Position numbers and translations under genes: made by a program. Shown here piece by piece: positions 1 to 5,977 of a stretch of DNA of 5,977 bases. The DNA is taken from positions 1 to 5,977 of the forward strand of contig JAGGUR010000172.1 of the NCBI GenBank assembly GCA_021158425.1, given 5' to 3'. The DNA is from Candidatus Cloacimonadota bacterium. Lineage in GTDB: Bacteria; Cloacimonadota; Cloacimonadia; JGIOTU-2. Every line of letters starts with the position of its first letter. Positions within the stretch are counted from its first letter, which is position 1. The notes beneath the pieces are model-generated. The model saw nothing but the letters and a program-made list of their open reading frames with translations. It did no database searches and was not told where the DNA came from.

Positions 1-5
1 AAAAA

Positions 6-1967
6 ATGGGTAAAATAATCGGTATAGATTTGGGAACAACAAACAGTTGCGTCTCTGTGATGGAAGGCGGAAAGCCAACTGTTATCCCAAATTCTGAAGG
101 CGGAAGAACAACGCCATCTGTGGTTGGCTTCACAAAAGATGGAGAAAGATTAGTCGGACAGCTTGCAAAACACCAGCTTATTACTAACCCAGAGAATACA
201 GTTTATTCTATTAAAAGATTTATGGGAAGAAAGAAAAGTGAAGTAACTCGTGAAGAGACAGAGGTTTCTTTCAAGATAAAAGCTGGTTCAAAAGATGAAG
301 TGATAATTCACATTCCTAATGAAAAGAAAGATTTTACTCCTCAAGAGATATCAGCATTCATTCTCAAAAAGATGAAAGAAACAGCAGAAGAATATCTTGG
401 AACAAAAATAGAAGAAGCTGTTATCACCGTTCCAGCATATTTTAATGATGCTCAAAGACAGGCAACAAAAGACGCTGGAAAGATAGCTGGATTAAAAGTA
501 GAACGAATAATTAATGAACCAACAGCAGCCGCATTAGCTTATGGTCTTGATAAAAAGAAAGATGAAAAAATTGCAGTTTATGACTTTGGCGGTGGAACAT
601 TTGATATATCTATCCTTGAAATTGGCGAAGGGGTTGTTGAAGTCCTTTCTACTAACGGTAATACACATCTTGGAGGAGATGATTTTGATAAAAGAATTAG
701 TGATTGGATAATTGAAGAATTTAAAAAAAGCGATGGAATTGACCTCACCAAAGACCCAATGGCAATGCAGAGAATTCGGGAAGCTTCTGAAAAGGCAAAA
801 ATTGAATTGAGTGGAACTCAATCTACCAATATTAACCTCCCATATATTACTGCAGATACCAGTGGTCCAAAACATCTATCCCTTAACTTAACCAGAGCAC
901 AATTTAACAGAATGATTGATGACCTGATAGAAGATAGCATAGGTCCTTGCAAATTAGCAATAAAAGATGCAAAAATAACCGTTGATGATATTGATGAGGT
1001 TATTCTGGTTGGTGGTTCTACCCGTGTCCCAGCAGTCCTTGATGCTGTTAAAAATTTCTTTAAAAAAGAACCTAATAAAAGCGTTAATCCAGATGAAGTT
1101 GTTGCAATAGGGGCATCCATTCAAGGCGGAATCTTAGCAGGCGATGAAAATCTAAAAGATATTCTACTCTTAGATGTAACTCCTCTATCATTAGGCATTG
1201 AAACCCTTGGCGGTGTGATGACAAAATTAATTGAGCGAAATACAACTATACCTGTAAAGAAAAGTCAGATATTTTCTACTGCTGCTGATAATCAGACTGC
1301 TGTATCTATTAATGTTTTGCAGGGTGAAAGAGAGATGGCTGCACACAATAGAACTTTAGGACGATTTGACCTTGTTGGCATTCCTCCGGCTCCACGAGGC
1401 ATTCCTCAGATAGAAGTTACTTTTGATATTGATGCAAATGGTATTCTAAATGTTTCTGCCTTAGATAAAGGAACTGGCAAGAAGCAGCAAATCAAGATAG
1501 ATAAAAGTGGTGCTCTTGATGAGTCTGAAATAGATAGAATGGTAAGAGAAGCAGAAGAACATGCTGAAGAGGATAAAAAATTAAAAGAACGTGTGCAAGC
1601 AAGAAATGAATTTGATACCTTGATTTTTACTACAGAAAAATCCCTTAAGGAACATGGAGATAAACTTAATCCAAAAGATAAAGAAGAGATTGAAAAAGCA
1701 ATTAAAGAAGCAAAGGAAAAATTAACAAGTGAAGATATTGAAGTATTAAAGAAAGCAAGAGAAGAATTTGAGAAAAAAGCACAAAAAATAGGAGAAATTG
1801 TTTATCAAGAAGCTATTAAACAGCAGCAAGCGCAACAAGCACAACAGGCAAAAGAACAAGCTCAAAAAGCTGAAGAGAAGACAAAAAAAGAAACATCAGA
1901 AAAGAAATCTGAACCAGGTGATGGAGAAGCTGTTGATGCTGACTTTGAAGTTGTAGATGATAAATAA
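6..1967 (+). CDS. dnaK: Chaperone protein DnaK (Hsp70), full length
   Basis: ATP-driven cytosolic Hsp70 that binds exposed hydrophobic segments of unfolded proteins and works with DnaJ and GrpE. The 653-residue length is normal for the family. The nucleotide-binding domain (about 1-383) has the first phosphate loop [10 protein letters not shown] (5-14), Lys70, [12 protein letters not shown] (169-180), the second phosphate loop DFGGGTFD (193-200, with the regulatory Thr at 198) and the adenosine motif VGGSTRVP (335-342). The interdomain linker is LLLDVTP (387-393). The peptide-binding beta domain spans about 394-505 and the helical lid about 506-605. A low-complexity Q/A/K/E tail (606-640) leads to the conserved acidic end [10 protein letters not shown]. 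The segment between Lys70 and TPQEIS (111-116) is long, as in E. coli, and not short as in Bacillus, a diderm trait. The start is fixed by alignment of [10 protein letters not shown] with the family. Only five A bases precede it, so its promoter and RBS are not visible. dnaJ follows after 201 bp. Confidence 0.99.
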   Translation: MGKIIGIDLGTTNSCVSVMEGGKPTVIPNSEGGRTTPSVVGFTKDGERLVGQLAKHQLITNPENTVYSIKRFMGRKKSEVTREETEVSFKIKAGSKDEVIIHIPNEKKDFTPQEISAFILKKMKETAEEYLGTKIEEAVITVPAYFNDAQRQATKDAGKIAGLKVERIINEPTAAALAYGLDKKKDEKIAVYDFGGGTFDISILEIGEGVVEVLSTNGNTHLGGDDFDKRISDWIIEEFKKSDGIDLTKDPMAMQRIREASEKAKIELSGTQSTNINLPYITADTSGPKHLSLNLTRAQFNRMIDDLIEDSIGPCKLAIKDAKITVDDIDEVILVGGSTRVPAVLDAVKNFFKKEPNKSVNPDEVVAIGASIQGGILAGDENLKDILLLDVTPLSLGIETLGGVMTKLIERNTTIPVKKSQIFSTAADNQTAVSINVLQGEREMAAHNRTLGRFDLVGIPPAPRGIPQIEVTFDIDANGILNVSALDKGTGKKQQIKIDKSGALDESEIDRMVREAEEHAEEDKKLKERVQARNEFDTLIFTTEKSLKEHGDKLNPKDKEEIEKAIKEAKEKLTSEDIEVLKKAREEFEKKAQKIGEIVYQEAIKQQQAQQAQQAKEQAQKAEEKTKKETSEKKSEPGDGEAVDADFEVVDDK

Positions 1968-1968
1968 C

Positions 1969-2150
1969 CATGGACTACACGAACTAACACGGACAACTTA
2001 GTTTTTCCTTATTAACTTTATTTATATCGATTCTTGATTATCCGCCAATGGTGTACAAAGAATCCGTCTCCGACATAGATCTACCAATGGAAAGATTCAC
2101 AGTAAAAATAATAAATAAATTCAGTTAGTGCGAGTTCGTGTTTGTTCGTG
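1969..2150. repeat. Intergenic inverted-repeat element made of 7-bp units on a 10-bp period
   Basis: The dnaK-dnaJ gap is framed by two arms. The left arm holds CATGGAC (1969-1975), CACGAAC (1978-1984) and CACGGAC (1988-1994). The right arm holds the reverse-complement units GTTAGTG (2124-2130), GTTCGTG (2134-2140) and GTTCGTG (2144-2150). The best 17-bp core, 1978-1994 against 2134-2150, matches at 15 of 17 positions. In RNA it would make 16 pairs, including one G-U, interrupted by a single U-U mismatch, and would close a loop of about 139 nt. The right arm ends 18 bp before the dnaJ start. The arms are richer in G+C than the AT-rich centre. This layout fits a small non-autonomous (MITE-like) repeat, a processing or stabilising stem in a dnaK-dnaJ transcript, or a helically phased protein-binding array. 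I see no target-site duplication or transposase. Confidence 0.6.
2045..2097 (+). repeat. Imperfect direct repeat inside the dnaK-dnaJ gap
   Basis: CCAATGG occurs at 2045-2051 and again at 2084-2090, 39 bp apart. The first copy is followed, after five extra bases, by AAAGAATC (2057-2064). The second is followed directly by AAAGATTC (2091-2098, ending at the edge of this entry). The shared 15 bases, with one mismatch and one 5-base gap, suggest a degenerate internal duplication within the inverted-repeat element. No function can be assigned, and chance is not excluded. Confidence 0.35.
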
Positions 2151-2168
2151 GCAAGATAATAATAAATT

Positions 2169-3326
2169 ATGGCAAAACGAGATTATTACGAAGTATTAGG
2201 TGTTGACAAAAATGCTGGTAATAGCGAAATAAAAAGTGCTTACCGCAGACTTGCAATGAAGTATCACCCTGACAAAAACAGGGATGACCCAGATGCTGCT
2301 GAAAAATTTAAAGAAGCATCAGAAGCCTATGAAGTTCTAAGTGACCCTAAAAAAAGAAACCTTTATGACCAGTTTGGCCATGCAGGTGTTGATTCTCAGT
2401 TTGGTGCAGGTGGATTCCAATGGTCAGATTTTACCCATGCTGGTGATTTTTCTGACATTTTTGGTGACCTTGGAGGAATATTTGAAAACTTTTTTGGAGG
2501 TGCTTTTAGAGGATTCGGAGCACGAACTCGCCGCTATTCAGCCAATCGTGGTGAGGATTTGAAAATCTCTCTATCCCTTACATTAGAAGAAATCGCAACA
2601 GGTGTTTCTAAAAAAATTAAAGTAAGCACAAAAAGTGAATGCGAATTTTGTCATGGAACTGGCTCTGCTGACGGCAAAATTTCCACCTGTCCACAATGCA
2701 ATGGTACAGGGCAGGTAAGACAGGTAAGACAGTCATTCTTTGGTCAGATGTCCACCATTTCTACCTGCCCAAAATGTCAAGGTAAAGGAACGATAATAAA
2801 AAACAAATGCCCACACTGCTATGGAGAAGGACGAATTCCTAAAGTAAAAACTGTAAAAATTGATATACCAGCTGGCATTGCCGACGGACAATATCTAAAG
2901 CTGCGAGGTCAAGGAAATGCTGGTAAACAAGGTGGACCTTCAGGTGATATATTGGTATTCATAAAAGAGAAAAGAAATGACATATTTGAAAGAGATGGAC
3001 AAGATTTGATTTGTACTTTTCCAATAACCGTTAGTAAGGCTGTTCTGGGAGGAAGTATTGATGTCCCAACTTTACAGAAGCATATTAAAATGAAGATACC
3101 TTCCGGAACTCAATCCGAAAAAGTTTTCAGACTTAGAGGTCAGGGATTACCATATCTTAACAGTTCAAGAAGAGGTGATTTATATGTTAAAATAATTGTT
3201 GTAATTCCAACTAAACTCTCAAGTAATGAGCGGGAATTATATAAAAAATTAGAGCTTTTTGACGAAAAAAGAAATTTAAAACCCGGAAAAACCTTCTTTG
3301 AAAAACTAAAAGAATACTTTGTTTAA
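2169..3326 (+). CDS. dnaJ: Chaperone protein DnaJ (type I Hsp40), full length
   Basis: Co-chaperone that binds unfolded clients, passes them to DnaK and stimulates its ATPase. All class I parts are present in the 385 residues. The J domain is about 4-70 with the essential HPD at 33-35. A Gly/Phe-rich linker spans about 71-118. The zinc-finger region has four intact CxxCxGxG repeats with cysteines at 158/161, 174/177, 200/203 and 214/217. Two beta-sandwich client-binding domains follow, and the C-terminal end is [10 protein letters not shown]. The ATG is fixed by the conserved opening [11 protein letters not shown]. No convincing Shine-Dalgarno sequence precedes it: the bases before the ATG are A/T-rich, and the nearest purine run, GGCAAG at 2150-2155, is 13 nt away. 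The gene follows dnaK in the same direction and is probably co-transcribed with it, but the inverted-repeat element lies between them. No HrcA-type CIRCE operator is visible in the gap. Confidence 0.99.
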   Translation: MAKRDYYEVLGVDKNAGNSEIKSAYRRLAMKYHPDKNRDDPDAAEKFKEASEAYEVLSDPKKRNLYDQFGHAGVDSQFGAGGFQWSDFTHAGDFSDIFGDLGGIFENFFGGAFRGFGARTRRYSANRGEDLKISLSLTLEEIATGVSKKIKVSTKSECEFCHGTGSADGKISTCPQCNGTGQVRQVRQSFFGQMSTISTCPKCQGKGTIIKNKCPHCYGEGRIPKVKTVKIDIPAGIADGQYLKLRGQGNAGKQGGPSGDILVFIKEKRNDIFERDGQDLICTFPITVSKAVLGGSIDVPTLQKHIKMKIPSGTQSEKVFRLRGQGLPYLNSSRRGDLYVKIIVVIPTKLSSNERELYKKLELFDEKRNLKPGKTFFEKLKEYFV

Positions 3327-3339
3327 AGTTAACTACTTC

Positions 3340-3465
3340 ATGTTAGAGGTTGACCTGCCTTTGCTGGATAAACACATAAAGGGCAACAATCCGTCTTTCA
3401 GTCTTAAACCTCAGACAGGAGAAATAAATCATTTTATTAAAATAGAAAAATTATTGACAGTATAA
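3340..3465 (+). CDS. Possible 41-residue small protein, unrecognised
   Basis: An ATG 13 bp after the dnaJ stop opens a 41-codon frame that ends at TAA 3463-3465. The product begins MLEVDLPLLDKHIKG and ends HFIKIEKLLTV. It has no obvious signal peptide or membrane segment and is mildly basic. I do not recognise it. For coding: codons such as AAA, GAA and ATA resemble the neighbours, and the frame follows dnaJ closely on the same strand. Against coding: no Shine-Dalgarno precedes the ATG, the length is within chance for AT-rich DNA, and the same bases form the possible hairpin at 3346-3412. It could be a real small gene, a decayed fragment or chance. Confidence 0.2.
   Translation: MLEVDLPLLDKHIKGNNPSFSLKPQTGEINHFIKIEKLLTV
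3346..3412. other. Possible two-stem RNA fold after dnaJ
   Basis: GAGGTT (3346-3351) pairs with AACCTC (3407-3412). Inside, TGCCTTT (3356-3362) pairs with AAAGGGCA (3378-3385) with one bulged G and a 15-nt loop. No T tract follows on the plus strand, so this is not a clear intrinsic terminator for dnaJ. It could be a 3' UTR structure or, on the minus strand, part of a transcript from the candidate promoter at 3459-3487. Stems this short arise by chance fairly often. Confidence 0.25.
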
Positions 3466-3466
3466 T
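3437..3466 (+). promoter_or_regulatory. Candidate sigma70-type promoter for the oxidoreductase-asnS operon
   Basis: A perfect -10 hexamer TATAAT (3461-3466) lies 18 bp after TTAAAA (3437-3442), which matches 4 of 6 bases of the -35 consensus. Initiation near 3473 would leave a leader of about 137 nt before the oxidoreductase ATG, containing the palindrome at 3531-3590. AT-rich DNA yields such matches often. The TTGACA just before the -10 (3454-3459) is only one base away and cannot serve as its -35. Confidence 0.3.
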
Positions 3467-3487
3467 AACATCCATGCTTTTTGACAA
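3459..3487 (-). promoter_or_regulatory. Candidate sigma70-type promoter on the minus strand
   Basis: Read on the minus strand, TTGTCA (3482-3487) and TATACT (3459-3464) are separated by exactly 17 bp, and each matches 5 of 6 consensus bases. Transcription would run left through the two-stem fold at 3346-3412 and antisense to the end of dnaJ. Its -10 overlaps the candidate plus-strand -10, so the two would compete. No minus-strand gene in the window would be served by it. Confidence 0.3.
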
Positions 3488-3530
3488 ACATCTTAATTAA
3501 GCACAAATAAAGATAGTTAACAGAACTAAT

Positions 3531-3590
3531 AGGATTTATGATTTAAAAATAATAAGATCTCTAATTATTTTACTTTATTACCTAAATCCT
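3531..3590. promoter_or_regulatory. Imperfect palindrome upstream of the oxidoreductase gene
   Basis: The outer arms AGGATTTA (3531-3538) and TAAATCCT (3583-3590) are exact complements. The inner arms AAAATAAT (3546-3553) and ATTATTTT (3564-3571) are also exact, around a 10-nt centre containing AGATCT. The outer arm can add one G-U and one A-U pair (3529-3592). The structure ends 11 bp before the Shine-Dalgarno, so it could be a leader hairpin that affects translation or an operator. The inner A/T arms alone would be weak evidence; the nested pair is better. Confidence 0.4.
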
Positions 3591-3601
3591 GTCAAATTCA
3601 T

Positions 3602-3605
3602 AGGA
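3602..3605 (+). promoter_or_regulatory. Ribosome binding site of the oxidoreductase gene
   Basis: AGGA lies 4 nt before the ATG at 3610, slightly closer than usual. It is the only recognisable Shine-Dalgarno in front of the three genes whose upstream sequence is visible, and it supports the chosen start. Confidence 0.55.
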
Positions 3606-3609
3606 AAAT

Positions 3610-4596
3610 ATGAAAATCGGAGTTATTGGCGTAGGACACCTCGGACAGCATCATGCACGGATTTTTTCAGAATTAGATGATTCTGAACTTATTGGAGTGT
3701 ATGATATTGACTTTCAAAGAGCAGAGACTATTGCTCAACAAAATCATTGTAAGAAATTCCAGTCAGTAAAGGACTTATTAAAAAAAGTTGATGCTGTAAG
3801 TATCGCTACTCCGACTACAACTCATTTCAATTATTGTAAAGAAAGTCTAAACGCGGGAAAACACATTTTCGTTGAAAAACCGATTTGCAGTAATTTAGAA
3901 GATGCAAAAGAATTGGTTTCTATTGCAGAAAATAACAATCTGAAAATCCAGGTTGGACATATTGAACGGTTTAATCCAGCAATTATGGCTCTTTCTAAAA
4001 TTTTGCTCAACCCAATTTTTATTGAGGCAAATCGCATAGCACCTTTTACACCCCGCGGAAGTGATGTGCCTGTAGTTCTTGACTTAATGATTCATGATAT
4101 TGATATTATCTTATCGCTGATGAGAACCAGAGTAAAAAACATAAAAGCAGTCGGTATCCCTATATTGACAAACGATATTGACATTGCAAATGCAAAAATA
4201 GAGTTTGAAAATGGCGCACTGGCAAATATTACTGCCAGCCGTATCTCTTTAAAGCGAGAAAGAAAAATCAGATTCTTTCAGAAAAATATGTATATCTCCT
4301 TAGACTATCAAAAAAAAGATGTGCAGGTAGTTAAAAAAAGTGTTGAAATAGAACAAGTTATGAAAGAAATAATGTCAGGAAAAAGGCAGCCAGATATTTC
4401 AGAATTGTATAATAGGCAAAAGTTGGAAATCATTGAAAAAGAACCATTAAAATCAGAACTAGAAAATTTTGTTGATGCCATTCAAAATAATAAACGACCC
4501 ATTGTTAATGGTCGGGATGGATATGAAGCACTAAGAGTTGCTTTTATGATTATGAAAGATATTGAAAAAAACAGAAAGGAATCTAAACTAATTTAA
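3610..4596 (+). CDS. Gfo/Idh/MocA-family NAD(P)-dependent oxidoreductase
   Basis: Predicted cytosolic sugar or sugar-nucleotide dehydrogenase of 328 residues, normal for the family. The N-terminal Rossmann fold (about 1-118) carries GVGHLG (7-12). Asp32 at the end of the second strand suggests a preference for NAD over NADP. Next come ATPTTTH (66-72) and the signature EKP (89-91), whose lysine is the usual catalytic residue. The C-terminal alpha/beta domain has GHIERFNPA (116-124) and DLMIHDID (158-165), where Asp158 and His162 fit the family's active-site D-x3-H pair. The RGSDVPVVLDLMIHD stretch resembles, from memory, members found in lipid A or amino-sugar loci, including GnnA-like UDP-GlcNAc 3-dehydrogenases. 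No aminotransferase partner or lpx gene is visible, so this is a hypothesis and no symbol is given. The start is supported by AGGA at 3602 and by the position of the glycine loop. asnS starts 5 bp after the stop. Confidence 0.93.
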   Translation: MKIGVIGVGHLGQHHARIFSELDDSELIGVYDIDFQRAETIAQQNHCKKFQSVKDLLKKVDAVSIATPTTTHFNYCKESLNAGKHIFVEKPICSNLEDAKELVSIAENNNLKIQVGHIERFNPAIMALSKILLNPIFIEANRIAPFTPRGSDVPVVLDLMIHDIDIILSLMRTRVKNIKAVGIPILTNDIDIANAKIEFENGALANITASRISLKRERKIRFFQKNMYISLDYQKKDVQVVKKSVEIEQVMKEIMSGKRQPDISELYNRQKLEIIEKEPLKSELENFVDAIQNNKRPIVNGRDGYEALRVAFMIMKDIEKNRKESKLI

Positions 4597-4601
4597 CACT
4601 T

Positions 4602-5900
4602 ATGACAAAGAAAGTATATTTGAAAAACATTGATAAGTATGAGGGGGAAAAAGTTCTCATTGAAGGTTGGATTAGAAATAAACGTTCAAGTGGTAAAATC
4701 CAATTCCTGATAATTCGTGATGGCACTGATGAAATCCAGGCAGTTGCATTCAAACCAAACTTATCGGACGAAATATTTGATAAATGTGAATCATTAACTC
4801 TGGAATCATCAGTAAGAGTATATGGAATAGTAAAATCAGAAAAAAGGTCTCCTACTGGTTACGAAATTGAACTTACTGATATTGATATTATTCAGATTTC
4901 AGATGAATTTCCAATTCAGAAAAAAGAGCACGGCATCACTTTCTTGTTAGACAACCGACATCTCTGGCTACGGTCACGCAAACAAATTGCTATGCTAAAA
5001 ATCCGTCATACAGTCTATTACGCAATTTGTGACTATCTGAATGATAATGGATTCTACAGATTTGATTCTCCTATATTGACTCCAAATGCATGCGAAGGAA
5101 CAACTACACTATTTGAAGTTCCCTACTTTGATGAGGGATATGCATATCTATCACAATCAGGCCAACTTTATTTAGAACCAGGAATTACGGCATTGGGAAA
5201 GGTATATGATTTTGGACCTGTTTTCCGAGCTGAAAAATCTAAAACCAGAAAACATCTCACTGAATTCTGGATGATGGATGCTGAGGCAGCTTTTGTTGAA
5301 CATAAAGAAAATATGAAAATTCAAGAAGAATTGATTCGCTTTGTAATCAATTCTGTTCTTGAAAAAAATAAAAAAGAATTATGCACTTTAGAAAGAGATA
5401 TTGAAAAACTCAAGAAAGCAGATGCACCATTCAAAATAATCACTTACAAAGAAATGATAGACATTCTACAAACCAAAGGTTCAACAATTCAATATGGCGA
5501 TGACTTGGGAGCTCAAGAAGAAGAAATGCTCACTGATGATTCAGAAGTCCCAATCTTTGTAGAGAAATGGCCTAAAGAAACTAAAGCGTTTTATATGAAA
5601 TTGGACAAAGACAATCCTGGATTATCTTTGTGTGCAGATTTAATAGCTCCAGAAAAATTTGGTGAAATCATCGGCGGTTCTCAAAGAGAAGATGATTACA
5701 ATATTCTGAAGGCAAGAATAGAGAAAGAAAACTATCCATTGAAGGATTATCAATGGTATCTGGACCTAAGAAAATACGGCTCTGTGCCTCACAGCGGTTT
5801 TGGTGTTGGATTGGAAAGATTGATTGGTTGGATGTCTGGAGTTAAACATATTCGGGAAGCAATCCCTTTTCCGAGGATGATAAATAGACTGAGTCCGTAA
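4602..5900 (+). CDS. asnS: Asparagine--tRNA ligase (AsnRS), class II
   Basis: Charges tRNA-Asn with asparagine using ATP, in the cytosol. The 432 residues correspond to the short AsnRS form seen in Bacillus and archaea, not the longer E. coli form. An N-terminal OB-fold anticodon-binding domain (about 1-105) contains EGWIRNKRSSGKIQFLIIRDG-like residues at 21-41. The class II catalytic domain follows, with YLSQSGQLYLE (182-192), motif 2 FRAEKSKTRKHLTEFW (208-223, ATP-binding Arg209), ADLIAPEKFGEIIGGSQRE (345-363) and motif 3 GFGVGLERL (399-407, Arg406). The EFWM sequence after motif 2 and the IPFPRMINRL end favour AsnRS over AspRS, and the OB-fold excludes AsnA-like paralogues. The start is forced: an in-frame TAA lies at 4584 and no other start codon intervenes. 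No Shine-Dalgarno is at normal distance; AAAGGA (4575-4580) is 21 nt away inside the preceding gene. Translational coupling to the upstream gene is likely. Confidence 0.98.
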   Translation: MTKKVYLKNIDKYEGEKVLIEGWIRNKRSSGKIQFLIIRDGTDEIQAVAFKPNLSDEIFDKCESLTLESSVRVYGIVKSEKRSPTGYEIELTDIDIIQISDEFPIQKKEHGITFLLDNRHLWLRSRKQIAMLKIRHTVYYAICDYLNDNGFYRFDSPILTPNACEGTTTLFEVPYFDEGYAYLSQSGQLYLEPGITALGKVYDFGPVFRAEKSKTRKHLTEFWMMDAEAAFVEHKENMKIQEELIRFVINSVLEKNKKELCTLERDIEKLKKADAPFKIITYKEMIDILQTKGSTIQYGDDLGAQEEEMLTDDSEVPIFVEKWPKETKAFYMKLDKDNPGLSLCADLIAPEKFGEIIGGSQREDDYNILKARIEKENYPLKDYQWYLDLRKYGSVPHSGFGVGLERLIGWMSGVKHIREAIPFPRMINRLSP

Positions 5901-5937
5901 TGGAAAAGTAAATTAAGGCAAAATCTCCCAATATATA

Positions 5938-5950
5938 TGTTAACTTAACA
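5938..5950. other. Short dyad downstream of asnS
   Basis: TGTTAACTTAACA is a perfect 13-bp dyad around a central C, 37 bp after the asnS stop. It is too tight to fold as an RNA hairpin, so it is not a terminator; it could be a small operator for a gene beyond the window. The remaining bases, 5901-5977, are A/T-rich with no gene and no clear terminator. Confidence 0.2.
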
Positions 5951-5977
5951 ATTCTTATTTTTGAAAACTAAAAAAAA

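Noticed and set aside
534..1120. Two overlapping minus-strand open frames inside dnaK
   Set aside because: They lie antisense to conserved DnaK sequence, have no family resemblance and no ribosome binding site; they are shadows of the real gene.
1982..2006. AACTAA/TTAGTT hairpin followed by T residues as a dnaK terminator
   Set aside because: The stem is six A/T-rich pairs with a 10-nt loop, and two of the T residues are used in the stem. It is too weak to call, although it would compete with the long-range stem.
2033..2051. CTTGAT followed by CCGCCAATGG as a heat-shock sigma32 promoter for dnaJ
   Set aside because: The -10 part is a poor match and the spacing is far shorter than the 13-15 bp required.
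2124..2133. TTAGTGCGAG as part of a CIRCE (HrcA) operator
   Set aside because: CIRCE needs TTAGCACTC and GAGTGCTAA nine bases apart; neither arm is present, and these bases belong to the heptamer repeat.
2341..2562. Plus-strand open frame in another frame within dnaJ
   Set aside because: It overlaps the J-domain and Gly/Phe region of a clearly intact dnaJ and looks like a frame shadow.
2712..2732. Tandem 9-bp repeat CAGGTAAGA in dnaJ
   Set aside because: It encodes QVRQVRQ, a sequence common at this point of the DnaJ zinc-finger region, so protein constraint explains it.
3417..3421. AGGAG as a ribosome binding site
   Set aside because: No start codon lies at a suitable distance downstream.
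3831..4037. Minus-strand open frame within the oxidoreductase gene
   Set aside because: It is antisense to the EKP-containing conserved region and has no independent support.

Overview
This AT-rich window carries four intact, same-strand bacterial genes: dnaK, dnaJ, a Gfo/Idh/MocA-family NAD(P)-dependent oxidoreductase and asnS. All four end in TAA and use ordinary bacterial coding. DnaK has the long segment after Lys70 that is typical of diderm (Gram-negative-type) bacteria and absent from the Bacillus type. This suggests a diderm, possibly from a poorly cultured lineage. I cannot place it further without a search.

Layout. Positions 6-1967 hold dnaK, starting five bases into the window, so its promoter and any upstream grpE or hrcA lie outside. 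Positions 1968-2168 are a non-coding gap that contains a neat inverted repeat built from 7-bp units on a 10-bp period. Positions 2169-3326 hold dnaJ. Positions 3327-3609 are a second gap (283 bp) with a possible 41-codon ORF, a two-stem fold, candidate promoters on both strands and a palindrome just before the next gene. Positions 3610-4596 hold the oxidoreductase, and 4602-5900 hold asnS, which starts 5 bp after the oxidoreductase stop, so the two form a probable operon. The final 77 bp hold only a short dyad.

Function. DnaK and DnaJ form the Hsp70 chaperone pair, with DnaJ delivering clients and stimulating ATP hydrolysis; their nucleotide exchange factor GrpE is not in the window. AsnRS charges tRNA-Asn directly. 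The oxidoreductase resembles family members I associate with lipid A or amino-sugar loci, but its substrate cannot be read from sequence, and its pairing with asnS is not an obvious pathway link.

The genes are ordinary housekeeping genes. The less explained material is in the two intergenic gaps, above all the 182-bp inverted-repeat element between dnaK and dnaJ. I found no defence system, CRISPR array, transposase, tRNA or rRNA.
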